A DNA stretch of 64,000 nucleotides from Bifidobacterium crudilactis (GCF_000738005.1 NZ_JHAL01000002.1:186001-250000), one strand, 5' to 3'; positions 16,927 through 26,511 are shown, counted from the stretch's first letter. The notes: generated from the letters alone by a model not told the origin. Program-made: numbers and translations.

Positions 16927-18207
16927 ATGAACAACATCGGATGGAAGCGATTCGGCGCCGTGGCCGTAGCATCCTTGATGTCGGTTGGCATGCTTTCCGC
17001 ATGTGGATCCGGCAGCGCAAACGACACCCAGATCACCATATTCAACTCCAAAATGGAGATCCAAGAGCAGATGGAGGATATGGCAAAGGAATATTCGGAA
17101 ACGAAGGGAGTGGATGTCGAAGTGTACTATTCGAGCGATACCGTATCCGCTCACTTGGCAACCAAATATGCATCGAATGAGCCATACACGCTATCTATGG
17201 TTGATGCGAAAGACATTTATTCTTTGGCAAAAGACCACGCAGTGGATCTCAGCGACCAGTCGTGGGTGGACGACACCGATCAGGCGATTGCCATCGATGG
17301 CAAGACCTACGGATTCCCGTTGAGCATCGAAGCTCGCGGACTGATATACAACGCCGATCCTATCGAAAAAATCACCGGAGAAGAGTTCGATCCAGCGAAC
17401 TATGCGACGCTCGATGCCTTCAGGGAGCTCATCGCCACATTAAAGAAAGGTGGTTTGGAGGCACCCACCGGTGTGATGAAGGAGGACTGGTCGCTAGCTG
17501 CCCACTTCCTCGGCGAAGTCTATGAGGAACAGGATGATCCAGCAGAATTTATCAACGAACTCCATGAGGGCAAGATCAATCTGACGGACAATGATAAATT
17601 CAACGCTTTGATGGATACCTTCGACGTGCTCAAAGAGAACAACTACGCTGCGTCGAAAGCCATTTCGGCAGAGCGTGAGGTGAGCGAGCAGAAACTGGCA
17701 GAAGGTGAAATCGCCTTCATGTTCGGAGGCAATTGGGATTGGGCGGTACTCAACCAGTATGAGCCATCAGAGAACATGGGCATGATGCCGGTGCCACAGG
17801 ATACTGACGACGGCAGCAACCAGAAGCTCGTCGGTGGTGGTTCGAAGTTCTTCTTCATCGACTCCTCGGAGAATACCTCGGATGCACAACGCACAGCGGC
17901 CAAGGATTTCCTTGATTGGCTCGTGAACGACAAGGAAGGTCAGAAATTCATCGTCGAGGACTGCTCTCTCGTGTCCCCGTTCACCAACAACACTTTGCCC
18001 GTCGCCGACCCGTTGGGTGCTTCAGTCAAGCAATATGCTGATGCTGGTGAACTCATCGAAAGCTACAACTACATGCCGGACGATCATTATTCCGTGCTGG
18101 GTGCGGCGTTCCAGAAGTATCTCGCTGGCGAATCGAACCGCGTGCAGTTTGCGGAACAGATCGAGTCCTACTGGAAGACCGCAAAGATTACTACTCCAAC
18201 AGAGTAG
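16927..18207 (+). CDS. CUT1 ABC transporter sugar-binding lipoprotein
   Basis: The 426-residue lipoprotein has a signal peptide with lipobox LSAC (lipidated C26). It also shows the type-1 extracellular solute-binding fold: ITIFNSKMEIQEQMEDMAKEY at the start, GKTYGFPLSIEARGLIYN in the hinge region, and AFMFGGNWDWAVL with RTAAKDFLDWLV later. It would capture an oligo- or monosaccharide and deliver it to the two permeases encoded next. The sugar cannot be deduced, as no glycosidase accompanies the genes. AAAGG precedes the ATG. Expression is probably repressed through the CGAACCGGTTCG palindrome upstream. Confidence 0.9.
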   Translation: MNNIGWKRFGAVAVASLMSVGMLSACGSGSANDTQITIFNSKMEIQEQMEDMAKEYSETKGVDVEVYYSSDTVSAHLATKYASNEPYTLSMVDAKDIYSLAKDHAVDLSDQSWVDDTDQAIAIDGKTYGFPLSIEARGLIYNADPIEKITGEEFDPANYATLDAFRELIATLKKGGLEAPTGVMKEDWSLAAHFLGEVYEEQDDPAEFINELHEGKINLTDNDKFNALMDTFDVLKENNYAASKAISAEREVSEQKLAEGEIAFMFGGNWDWAVLNQYEPSENMGMMPVPQDTDDGSNQKLVGGGSKFFFIDSSENTSDAQRTAAKDFLDWLVNDKEGQKFIVEDCSLVSPFTNNTLPVADPLGASVKQYADAGELIESYNYMPDDHYSVLGAAFQKYLAGESNRVQFAEQIESYWKTAKITTPTE

Positions 18208-18284
18208 TCGTCATCGACCAATGACCGGTGTGGGCGGTGCAGCGTGATCGCGCAGCGCTCACACCTCATGCAACATGAATGAGA

Positions 18285-19172
18285 TTGATGATGAAAAGTA
18301 ACAAGATCTCTTATAAAATCGGCCAGTTTTCAATGTTTGCAGGTCCTGCAACGGTGTTGTTCTGTGCTGTGGTGATCATGCCCTTCGCTTACGGTCTGTA
18401 TCTCACCTTCACGAGTTGGGATGGGGTCTCTCTTGATAAGCCCTTCGTCGGTCTGCAAAACTATGTCAACGCAATCCATGATTCCGCATACTGGGATTCT
18501 CTGTGGCGTACGGTGATCTATTCGGTAATCACGGTGGTATTGGTGAATATCGTGGCTTTTACCTTGGCGTATTTCGTGACCAAAGGGCTTAAAGGTCAGA
18601 ACCTTTTCCGCGCCGGGTTCTTCATCCCGAACCTTATCGGAGGCATTGTCCTCGGATACGTATGGAAATTCGTATTCAACCGTGCCTTCGTGGCCATAGC
18701 GGAAGCGGCGACGCAGGACTCTTCCTCAGCTTCGTTACTGTCAACGCCCAACGGGGCGATGTTCTGTCTGATCCTCGTTTCGGTCTGGCAATACGCCGGA
18801 TATATGATGCTGATTTACGTCGCAGGTTTCATGAGCGTTGACAACTCTTTGAAAGAAGCTTCACTCATAGATGGTTGCACTCCATCACAGGCAATGAGAC
18901 ATGTCATTATTCCCTTGATGCGTGCCTCTTTCGTGCAGTGTCTATTCCTGAGCACGACCCGATGCTTCATGGTGTACGACATCAATCTGTCGCTGACCAA
19001 GGGCGAGCCCTTTAACTCTTCGGTGTTGGCAGCAATGCATGTGTATAACCAGGCTTTTGTCTATAAGGATTACGGTACGGGCCAAGCTGAAGCGCTGGTA
19101 CTGTTCGCCGTGTGTGCGGTTATCGGCATTGCTCAGGTATTTGTTGGTAAGCGTGGGGAGGTGGAGGCCTGA
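18285..19172 (+). CDS. CUT1 ABC transporter permease (MalF-type)
   Basis: The permease of about 295 residues has six membrane helices, beginning with SMFAGPATVLFCAVVIMPFAYGLYLTF. The EAA cytoplasmic loop is EASLIDGCTPSQAMRHVIIP, which contacts the shared ATPase. The start could be either of two ATGs (18285 or 18288) in AGATTGATGATGAAAAG; the upstream GAATGAG is a weak ribosome site. It follows the binding protein by about 75 bases and its stop overlaps the next permease start (ATGA). No ATP-binding subunit lies here, so a multitask MsmK-type ATPase elsewhere must power it. Confidence 0.88.
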   Translation: MMMKSNKISYKIGQFSMFAGPATVLFCAVVIMPFAYGLYLTFTSWDGVSLDKPFVGLQNYVNAIHDSAYWDSLWRTVIYSVITVVLVNIVAFTLAYFVTKGLKGQNLFRAGFFIPNLIGGIVLGYVWKFVFNRAFVAIAEAATQDSSSASLLSTPNGAMFCLILVSVWQYAGYMMLIYVAGFMSVDNSLKEASLIDGCTPSQAMRHVIIPLMRASFVQCLFLSTTRCFMVYDINLSLTKGEPFNSSVLAAMHVYNQAFVYKDYGTGQAEALVLFAVCAVIGIAQVFVGKRGEVEA

Positions 19173-20035
19173 TGAAAAGCCCTCAACGTAACAATGTCAG
19201 AGCAACGGTGTCTAAGGTTGTCGTGACACTCGTGTTGTCAATCGTGCTGGTGCTCTTTGTTTCTCCTTTCGTTCTGGTCATTATCAATGTGTTCAAGCCG
19301 ATGTCGGATATCACTACCAACCCGCTCTCACTGGTCGGCAAGCATGGCTTCACCTTCGATAATTTCATTGAGGCGATGGAGAAGATGCGCTTCTGGACGG
19401 TGGCTGCGAACTCCACGATTATCACGGTTTCGGCGACGGTTCTGACGGTGCTGGTTTCGGCCATGGCGGCATATGTGATCGTGCGGAATCCTCGATGGAA
19501 GGCGGGGGCAATCCTGTTCTCACTGATGATTGCATCCATGGTCATCCCATTTCAGGTATTGATGGTTCCTTTGGTCTCGGTATACGGAGGGATGTTCCAT
19601 GTGCTCAACGATCGCTTGACGCTGATTCTGATGCATGTTGGATTCTCCGTATCTTTGGCAACCTTCATGTTCCATGGTGCGATTCGTACGAACATTCCGA
19701 TGGAATTGGAGGAGGCTGCGGAAATTGATGGTTGCAGCAAGTGGGGAACCTTCTGGAAAGTCGTGTTCCCGCTGCTGAAACCAACGATTGCCACGGTTAC
19801 GATCATTGATGCGATGGCGTTCTGGAACGACTATCTGCTGCCTTCACTGGTCCTCGGACGCAAAGAGCTGTACACGATTCCCATCGCCACGCAGGCTTTC
19901 TACGGTACGTATTCCACGGATATCGGCCTCATCATGGCGGCGTTGCTGTTGGCGATGCTACCGATTCTGATCCTGTATGTGTTCCTGCAGCGTTTCATCG
20001 TCGAGGGTGTCACTGCAGGAGCGGTAAAAGGCTAA
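19172..20035 (+). CDS. CUT1 ABC transporter permease (MalG-type)
   Basis: The 287-residue permease has six membrane helices and the MalG-type EAA loop EEAAEIDGCSKWGTFWKVVFPLLKP (conserved EAAxxDG). It ends in LQRFIVEGVTAGAVKG, a C-terminus typical of this subunit. It pairs with the upstream permease, with which it overlaps by one base (ATGA arrangement). It is the last gene of the operon and is followed within 20 bases by a family A palindrome that separates it from the convergent response regulator gene. Confidence 0.9.
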   Translation: MKSPQRNNVRATVSKVVVTLVLSIVLVLFVSPFVLVIINVFKPMSDITTNPLSLVGKHGFTFDNFIEAMEKMRFWTVAANSTIITVSATVLTVLVSAMAAYVIVRNPRWKAGAILFSLMIASMVIPFQVLMVPLVSVYGGMFHVLNDRLTLILMHVGFSVSLATFMFHGAIRTNIPMELEEAAEIDGCSKWGTFWKVVFPLLKPTIATVTIIDAMAFWNDYLLPSLVLGRKELYTIPIATQAFYGTYSTDIGLIMAALLLAMLPILILYVFLQRFIVEGVTAGAVKG

Positions 20036-20052
20036 TCTGCCACCCTTAAAGA

Positions 20053-20122
20053 GATAACTGCACTAAAAGGACAGCTTTTTCCTGGAATTATCACGAAAAG
20101 CTGTCCTTTTAGTGCAGTTATC
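20053..20122. repeat. family A palindromic repeat, copy 3
   Basis: This 70-bp palindrome has arms 20053-20075 and 20100-20122 and lies between the convergent CUT1 permease and LuxR-type regulator genes. Two further flanking bases also pair (GA / TC). The loop matches copy 2 closely. Confidence 0.92.
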
Positions 20123-20142
20123 TCGATTTCTCGTTCCCGTGG

Positions 20143-20838
20143 TCAGATGAGGCGGCGATCCGCAGCCCAGCGGGTGAGTTCGTTGCGGTTGGAGAGCTGC
20201 AGTTTGCGCAGCACCTTGGATACATGCGTCTCGACGGTCTTGACGGAGATGAACAGCTCCGCGGCAATCTCCTTGTAGGTGTAGCCACGGGCGATGAGTC
20301 GCATGACCTCCTGCTCGCGGGCGGAGAGACTGTCGAGTTCGTCGTCCCCGCCGTGACGACCGGATGGCAATGGTGCACCCTGAAATGCGGAAAGCACGAA
20401 GCCCGCGAGTTTGGGTGAGAACACCGCATATCCTTCGTGCACTTGCCGAATCGAGGAGACCAGATCGTCACCGGAGATGGTTTTCGTCACATAACCCCGT
20501 GCTCCGGCGCGGATAACCGAACCGACATCCTGTGGAGAATCGGAAACCGACAATGCCAGAAACACGGAATCGGGGGAGAGCGGCTGCGCATTCAGCAGAA
20601 TCTCGGAACCGCCACCTCCCGAGCCTCCGGGCACATGCACATCGAGGAGCACCACATCCGGTCTGCTTTCGGCAATCATCGCCTCGGCACCCTCGACATC
20701 GGCCGCCTGTGCCACGATGTCGAAATAGGGTTGCAGCGTCGAAATCACCCCGGTGCGAAACATCTCATGGTCGTCGATGACGGCCACGCGTATTCTGGCC
20801 TCATCCGCTGACCCGCTCCTGCTTTCAATGTCGCTCAA
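20143..20838 (-). CDS. NarL/FixJ (LuxR-type) response regulator
   Basis: The 231-residue regulator has a receiver domain with acidic pocket D22/D23 and phospho-acceptor D66 in VVLLDVHVPGG, then a serine/glycine-rich loop. A LuxR-type helix-turn-helix follows at about 165-225 (LSAREQEVMRLIARGYTYKEIAAEL, then SVKTVETHVSKVLRKL). It is the partner of the PspC-containing kinase encoded immediately upstream, whose 3' end overlaps it by 14 bases. Targets are unknown; the divergent PspC/LiaF-like gene is the obvious candidate. Confidence 0.92.
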   Translation of the reverse strand: MSDIESRSGSADEARIRVAVIDDHEMFRTGVISTLQPYFDIVAQAADVEGAEAMIAESRPDVVLLDVHVPGGSGGGGSEILLNAQPLSPDSVFLALSVSDSPQDVGSVIRAGARGYVTKTISGDDLVSSIRQVHEGYAVFSPKLAGFVLSAFQGAPLPSGRHGGDDELDSLSAREQEVMRLIARGYTYKEIAAELFISVKTVETHVSKVLRKLQLSNRNELTRWAADRRLI

Positions 20839-22270
20839 TGCTCGTGCCTCCGGCGTTGTCGGGTGTTTGCTCAGGCGCTTGGTCTGGCGTGTTGTCAGGC
20901 GCCTGGTCTGATGGGTGATCGTGTGCGGCTTGCGTCCCTTGCTCCTGCCCGGCCTGTCTGGCCTGTCTGGGCGTTGGGTCGATAGGCATGTGCATTCGCA
21001 CCTCCGTGCCCCAACTTGGGCGCGACACTATCTCCACAGTACCGCCCTTCCGACGCATCCTCCCGATGATGGATTCGCGGATGCCAAGTCTGTCTTGGGG
21101 AATGCCATCCACGTCGAAGCCCTTGCCGTGGTCGCGCACGAACACGTCGACGACGTCGTCATGAGCCTCGCAGTAAACGGAAATCGGTTCCCCACCATGT
21201 GTGGCGGCATTCGTCAGAGCCTGTCTGGTGGCGTCAAGCAGCGCCTCGCTTCGTTCGGATGGCAGGGCGTCCCCGACGGTGACCACTTCGATAACGGTAT
21301 GGTGAGCGAGCTCCATACCCGCCGCTATGTCGCGTATGCCCGAACTCACGGAGCGCTCTGCCGGTGTCCGCTCCTGATAGAGCCAGTCCCGTAAGGAGCG
21401 TTCCTGCGAGCGGGCCAGAGTCGAAACGGTTTTGGGTTCGGCGGCGTGCAACTGAATCAACGCGAGGGTCTGCAATACACCGTCATGCAGATGAGCGGTC
21501 ATGTCGGCGCGTTCCTCTTCGCGTTCTTTCATGGCGCGTTCGGCGCTGAGCTTCTGCACCAGGGAATTCGCCCAGGGAATCAGCGCGAGAGTGACACCCG
21601 CGAGCAGCAAGGCGGCGATGAACAGGACCTGGGATGCCTGTGGGAACGCGTATGTGGTGAAGGCGTAAATCACCAGAGAGGCGAGCATCAAGGCGATGCT
21701 GACGACCAGCGTGGTGATGTTGGTGCCGTCGCTGTCCACACGGAGCCACGATATGCCCACACCGAAGGCGGTCATCAACAAGGGGATGATGATGTTGACC
21801 GGCAATCCTCGTGCGGCGAACAGCAGACCGAAGGCCAAGAGAATAACGCCTGCGGCGAGTCCGGCCAATGGCAGCGACGTCCGTCGGAGTATCTGCAGCA
21901 GTCCCTCAGGCTTCTGCCCAAGCTGCTCGTCAGGAGTGTTGCCTTTGGCGATAGGTGCGTCCTGTGGCGGGGATTGGGGTGATTGCGGTCTGGTGGGGTC
22001 CCCCGAAGGGATGCAGATGATGAGCAGCATGTAGGCGACGATTCCCGCGCCGAAGAACGGAACCATCACCAGGGTTATCAGTCTGACGAGCCATGTGTGC
22101 ATGCCCAGATGGAGTGCCACGCCACGGCACACGCCGCTGATGATTCTGCCTTGCTTTGGCCTGAGCAATGGGTATCTGGCGGGGAGCAGCGCCGGCTGCG
22201 TGCCGGAGGTGCTCTCTCCTGACGGCATGGAACGCCGATGCCGGGTTCCTGAATCCGATGAAAAGGGCAT
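20825..22270 (-). CDS. PspC-domain sensor histidine kinase
   Basis: The 481-residue kinase starts with a PspC domain (about 33-90, RIISGVCRGVALHLGMHTWLVRLI) and further membrane helices to about residue 235. It then has a HisKA_3 dimerisation segment with phospho-acceptor H262 in HLHDGVLQTL and a HATPase domain (ALTNAATHGG; DHGKGFDVDG). All core residues are present. The C-terminal tail is a proline-rich repeat of PDxxP-like units. PspC kinases of this kind sense envelope stress in actinobacteria. It is cotranscribed with the NarL-type regulator and divergent from another PspC protein gene. Confidence 0.9.
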   Translation of the reverse strand: MPFSSDSGTRHRRSMPSGESTSGTQPALLPARYPLLRPKQGRIISGVCRGVALHLGMHTWLVRLITLVMVPFFGAGIVAYMLLIICIPSGDPTRPQSPQSPPQDAPIAKGNTPDEQLGQKPEGLLQILRRTSLPLAGLAAGVILLAFGLLFAARGLPVNIIIPLLMTAFGVGISWLRVDSDGTNITTLVVSIALMLASLVIYAFTTYAFPQASQVLFIAALLLAGVTLALIPWANSLVQKLSAERAMKEREEERADMTAHLHDGVLQTLALIQLHAAEPKTVSTLARSQERSLRDWLYQERTPAERSVSSGIRDIAAGMELAHHTVIEVVTVGDALPSERSEALLDATRQALTNAATHGGEPISVYCEAHDDVVDVFVRDHGKGFDVDGIPQDRLGIRESIIGRMRRKGGTVEIVSRPSWGTEVRMHMPIDPTPRQARQAGQEQGTQAAHDHPSDQAPDNTPDQAPEQTPDNAGGTSIERH

Positions 22271-22393
22271 ACTGCCATTATTGTCCGGCTAAGCTGTCGT
22301 AGGGGATTATCAGGCTGCTTTCGGGCAAGAATCAGGGATAAATCAGGGTGTTCCCCGAGCCTGACAGCACTTCCGACTTGGTGTAATGGAAGC

Positions 22394-24172
22394 ATGAACA
22401 ATACACACATGAACACTCCGACTCCGCCCGATGCCGGGTCGCGGTTTTTCGCTTGGATTAGGGGAAGTGGTCTTGAACGTTCCGACCAGCGCTGGATGGC
22501 GGGTGTGAGCGGAGGCCTGGCAAAGAGACTCGGGTGGGATGTGGTGCTCGTGCGGGTTCTTCTGGTGGCCTCGGTGCTCTGCTTCGGCTTTGGGGCGGCG
22601 TTGTATGGACTGTTCTGGTTCCTGATACCGGACCCTCGTACGAATACCATCCTTCTCGAGGAATTGATTGAGGGCCGGTGGGACTGGAGCTGTGTGGGGG
22701 TGTTCCTGTGCCTCGGCCTGGCTCTGATTTTTCCCGGTGCGGGATTCTTCGTATTCGGATTGGCGTGCCTGGCGATATTCATGCTGATGACATGGAGCAG
22801 AAACAGGGCAGACTCCACGAATACCGGCGGTCCGACTTGGACGAACGGAAGCGGACATGGGGGTGCGCAGCCTGACGGTGCGCATTACGATGCCAACTCC
22901 CGTGCGATGAACTTTGGCGGCGCCGCAACCCCAGGAAACACTCCTGACTCTGGTAACGCGACCGGCTTCGGCAACGCGAGCAACACTGCTTTCGATGCCG
23001 GCTCCGGCAACGGGACGGCAGCGGGAACCAGCCACGGTGAAATGCCGTCTGACCAGTCCGCGCACTCCTCGACATCCTCTGGTACCGAAGCCTTCAACAC
23101 TGCAACACCTAACGCCGCGCCCTCTTGGAGGTACCCCGGTACCGAACCCCTATACTCCGCGCCGAATGCACAGGGGACCCCTGCAGCGTCGAACGCGGCT
23201 TTTGCGCAAGCCGCCACCGCCAACCGCACGACCTACCAATACATGCCCAGAACGGTGTATGCACGTCGACGCCCAGCAGGAGCGATTATCGTGAGCGCCG
23301 TCGTAGGAACGATTCTTGTCGCTGCCGCCGTGGTGTTGCTGATTGCGTCTGCACGTCAGGTAAGCCTCATCGAAACCGTGAGGATGATGACGATATGGTC
23401 TTGTGCGAGTACGGTCCTCCTGGGCGTCGTACTGATACTGCTGGGCTGCGCAGGCAGGCGCGCGGGTGGGCTGATTCCCTTTGCCCTGCTGTCGCTGGTG
23501 GTCACCGTGACCTTGGCAGGCGTTTCGGGAAGCTATGCATATGTGAGTGTTGCATCCGCCCATAACACGAGCGGGTATGAGCGTGTATCCGTGACCGCCG
23601 ACACCGCGCTGGGGTCCACGCCGAGCGAGATGAAACGCTATCAACAAGGCATCGTATTCGACGGCAGCGGCAGGGGAGAAGACTGGAATGACTGGAATGA
23701 ATCCTTCCGTTGGTCCCGTGATTCTTCACGGAGTACGGCAGATTCCCGGAATCGTTCATGGAATCGCACGGATGCCGCAACCGACGGACACACCGCGACC
23801 ATAGACCTGCGCAACTACGAGCGTGACAACGGTCGGCACTCCGTCGTCAAGAGCGACGGCACCAGCAGCGAATCCGCTTGCCCCACCGGGAGCATTCATA
23901 TGAGCGTCATACAGACGAAGGTCAACGTGGTGCTGCCCAAAGAGTGCTCATACAGCATCAACGACAGCTCCGGCACCTCGGATGCGAGTACGCGAATCGG
24001 CGGAACCTTCGTCCGCATGGGTGATTCGGGAATGATGTCGCTGGACTATTGGGTGAACGTGGATGATGAGGGCGCGTCCGGAAGTTTGCCCGAGGGATTC
24101 GACCATGCGGAGCTCAGCATCGATGCGACCGCCATTGTTGATGGGCAGGTGACCGTTGGCTATGAGCATTAG
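22394..24172 (+). CDS. PspC-domain membrane protein with LiaF-like C-terminus
   Basis: The 592-residue protein has a PspC domain at about 28-80 (SDQRWMAGVSGGLAKRLGW, then VVLVRVLLVASVLCFGF) and a second hydrophobic pair at about 100-140. A long Gly/Ser/Asn/Thr-rich linker follows, then four membrane helices (about 297-395). The external C-terminal half resembles the beta-rich LiaF-type domain (SIHMSVIQTKVNVVLPK). It is divergent from the PspC kinase operon with a 124-base shared promoter region, so it is probably a regulated target or a modulator of that system. Exact function is not known. Confidence 0.8.
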   Translation: MNNTHMNTPTPPDAGSRFFAWIRGSGLERSDQRWMAGVSGGLAKRLGWDVVLVRVLLVASVLCFGFGAALYGLFWFLIPDPRTNTILLEELIEGRWDWSCVGVFLCLGLALIFPGAGFFVFGLACLAIFMLMTWSRNRADSTNTGGPTWTNGSGHGGAQPDGAHYDANSRAMNFGGAATPGNTPDSGNATGFGNASNTAFDAGSGNGTAAGTSHGEMPSDQSAHSSTSSGTEAFNTATPNAAPSWRYPGTEPLYSAPNAQGTPAASNAAFAQAATANRTTYQYMPRTVYARRRPAGAIIVSAVVGTILVAAAVVLLIASARQVSLIETVRMMTIWSCASTVLLGVVLILLGCAGRRAGGLIPFALLSLVVTVTLAGVSGSYAYVSVASAHNTSGYERVSVTADTALGSTPSEMKRYQQGIVFDGSGRGEDWNDWNESFRWSRDSSRSTADSRNRSWNRTDAATDGHTATIDLRNYERDNGRHSVVKSDGTSSESACPTGSIHMSVIQTKVNVVLPKECSYSINDSSGTSDASTRIGGTFVRMGDSGMMSLDYWVNVDDEGASGSLPEGFDHAELSIDATAIVDGQVTVGYEH

Positions 24173-24249
24173 TGCACAAGATGCCGATGCGCGCAGTGGC
24201 ATCGACGAAGAGATGTTGCGGAATACACCACGGAGAGTAGGAAAGACCA

Positions 24250-24750
24250 ATGGCTGACACGCATCAGGATGATTATCGGAACGCCTATCAGAACCAGGAC
24301 ACGGACAGGCAACACGCGAAGGACACGGATAGGCAGGAAGCGGACACCATCAGTTTGAGTACCATATCCGAGCCGGAAGCCGAAGATGTTGCTGCCGAAC
24401 ATGACGCCGCCGAGGAGGCTATTCCTATGGGAGGCGCGGCACCTGCTGCTCGCGTGCCCTTATACACCAAGCATCAAGTGACCGACGACAGCGAAATCGA
24501 CGCGCGGGGGAATCGCATTCTGCGCAGGCAGGGGGCGAGCACGCCGACAATCGTGCTGGGCTCCATACTGGTCGTCGTGGGCATCGTCGCCGTCATGATT
24601 GCAGGGCAATATCCGCAGTCATTGTTCGCATCGGTGGGTTGGAATTGGCCGGTGGTTCTGGCCGTGGCGTTGGCGGCAGTGGGAGCCGTGCTGCTGCTTT
24701 CCTCCCTGTTCTGGACGATAAGCGCCATCATCAGAAGAATCGCGAGATAG
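24250..24750 (+). CDS. small membrane protein, function unknown
   Basis: The 166-residue protein has an acidic, disordered N-terminal half rich in Asp/Gln and a C-terminal pair of membrane helices (STPTIVLGSILVVVGIVAVM; PVVLAVALAAVGAVLLLSSL), ending in a basic tail. GAGAGTAGGAAAG precedes the ATG. It lies 77 bases behind the PspC/LiaF-like gene on the same strand and is probably cotranscribed, which suggests a shared envelope-stress context. No enzymatic motif is seen. Confidence 0.75.
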   Translation: MADTHQDDYRNAYQNQDTDRQHAKDTDRQEADTISLSTISEPEAEDVAAEHDAAEEAIPMGGAAPAARVPLYTKHQVTDDSEIDARGNRILRRQGASTPTIVLGSILVVVGIVAVMIAGQYPQSLFASVGWNWPVVLAVALAAVGAVLLLSSLFWTISAIIRRIAR

Positions 24751-24825
24751 CGGAACGTCGAGGCGCACTCGCAGGCTGCGGAGGCACGGTGCTCCAACTG
24801 CGATGCATCCCGGTGCCGTTCGGTG

Positions 24826-26433
24826 TTACAGCGTGTAAAGACCCCAGAAGGCGAGTGAGATCATGACCAGCACCGAAGCCACCAATCCAAGGAGCACGAC
24901 CGCCAGATGACCCGAGCCATGTGCGATGCGGACATCTTGGCGAATTTGTGCTGAGGACCCGTTTCCATGGCCGATTCCAGCAATCATGGATGAGCATAGC
25001 CAGCCGAACAGCAGCACGAGGATGATGGCCGCCACGCGCAACATGGTCCACACGCCGCTGAATGCAACGCTCGCATGATGAAGGCTCAGAGCCTGCACTG
25101 CGGAAGAGCCCACATACCATAGCGTCGCCAACAGGCTCAGAGTCGACAGCGATACCAGCAGGGTCAGAGGTGCTGCGATGCCCTGGCCGAAACCGGGCAA
25201 TCTTCCTGAACCTTCCTGCTGCGATCGTCGACCACGAGAGCGAATCCGCGAGTTGATGCCCACGCCTGCCGCACACAGCCCGCACAGGACGGATGCTCCC
25301 AGAGCCAGGCCGAGCAGTGTCAGCAGCACGCCGAGTGAAGATATTATTCCGGGGGACACTGAAGTTGGAGCGCTGTACCGCTGTGAGGGCTGAGCTCCTG
25401 CAATCATGGGAGTCGACCAATCCGATGCGGTGGCCCCCATCGTCACACTGTTGATCCAATCCTCGAGATTCCTGGTATACGAGGATTCCAACGGCAGTCC
25501 GGGGCGAGAGAGATGGCTGCCCGTCCTCATCTGATGATTCGCGGGATAGTACCGAACGGTGACGTTGCTGTTCCCTGCGGACGCCGTTTGTTTGAGGATG
25601 GTTTGCGCGCCTTGCTCGATGGGCATCGAGAGGTCTCCGGTGCCGTAATTCACCAGAACAGGCTGGGTGAGTTTGCTCAGATATGGCGTGGAATCGAAAT
25701 TCGCGTATTCAAGGCCCAGTGCGCTGAAATCCATCGAAGTGAGTTTGGGCACATCGTTGATGAGGCTTCGAGGAGCGCCGCTGTCGGCAAAATAGGTGCT
25801 TGCCGCCATGGTCATCTGCTGTCGGCCCGAAACGACCGGAGCTGAAGTCAGGATGCTGAATGCGACATCCTTGCGGTTCGCGGTGATGATGCTGGAAATC
25901 CAAGTCCCTTCGGACTCCGCATACAGACCCGTCTTCTGCGCGTTCACCCCCGGCCAGTGTTTGAGTGTATCGAAAGACCTGCCGTAGTCTTCGGCCATCT
26001 GTGGATAGTCACGATGGAGCGTGGAATAGTTGTCAAGGCGTTTATCCGGCACCAAGGTCACGATTCCGGCGGATGCCATCGCGGAAGCCACATCGCCGTA
26101 GACTTCCGAGGAATCACCGGTTCCCGCGCCATGCAGGAAGAGACACGCCGGTCGTGCGCCTGAGGCTCCGATGGGCTCTCTGACGACGGCATGAATGCTG
26201 ACGGCATCATTGAGCCGGATGGTGATTCGACTTTCCTTGGTCTGATAGCTGCCCTCGTGAGGGACCGTGAATCCGCTTGCCGCGATTCCGGTATCAGGTG
26301 ATTGCACCGTGACATGCTCGGTATTCGCTGTGATTCCTGTTGGCGAGGTCATCAACGACCCGAGGACAACCAGCAGGAGGAGCATGACCAATGATGAACA
26401 GGCGGCGGAAATTAGTCGTTTCAAAGCAGACAC
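24826..26433 (-). CDS. membrane-anchored alpha/beta hydrolase
   Basis: The 535-residue protein has an N-terminal signal/anchor helix (SLVMLLLLVVLGSLM), then an extracytoplasmic alpha/beta-hydrolase domain. The oxyanion region is FLHGAGTG (about 99-106), the nucleophile elbow is YAESEGTW with likely S174 (AxSxG form), and the C-terminal catalytic histidine is probably in PANHQM. Four more hydrophobic helices occupy about 350-535, an unusual C-terminal membrane extension. The start is GTG. The hydrolase could be an esterase or peptidase acting outside the membrane; the substrate is unknown. No operon partner is evident. Confidence 0.78.
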   Translation of the reverse strand: MSALKRLISAACSSLVMLLLLVVLGSLMTSPTGITANTEHVTVQSPDTGIAASGFTVPHEGSYQTKESRITIRLNDAVSIHAVVREPIGASGARPACLFLHGAGTGDSSEVYGDVASAMASAGIVTLVPDKRLDNYSTLHRDYPQMAEDYGRSFDTLKHWPGVNAQKTGLYAESEGTWISSIITANRKDVAFSILTSAPVVSGRQQMTMAASTYFADSGAPRSLINDVPKLTSMDFSALGLEYANFDSTPYLSKLTQPVLVNYGTGDLSMPIEQGAQTILKQTASAGNSNVTVRYYPANHQMRTGSHLSRPGLPLESSYTRNLEDWINSVTMGATASDWSTPMIAGAQPSQRYSAPTSVSPGIISSLGVLLTLLGLALGASVLCGLCAAGVGINSRIRSRGRRSQQEGSGRLPGFGQGIAAPLTLLVSLSTLSLLATLWYVGSSAVQALSLHHASVAFSGVWTMLRVAAIILVLLFGWLCSSMIAGIGHGNGSSAQIRQDVRIAHGSGHLAVVLLGLVASVLVMISLAFWGLYTL

Positions 26434-26511
26434 CCGTTTACTCTACTCCAGGGCCATACAGGTCCATTCACCTCGATATCGTTGCTGGGCATGGCCGAAG
26501 GCGGTTGCCCA

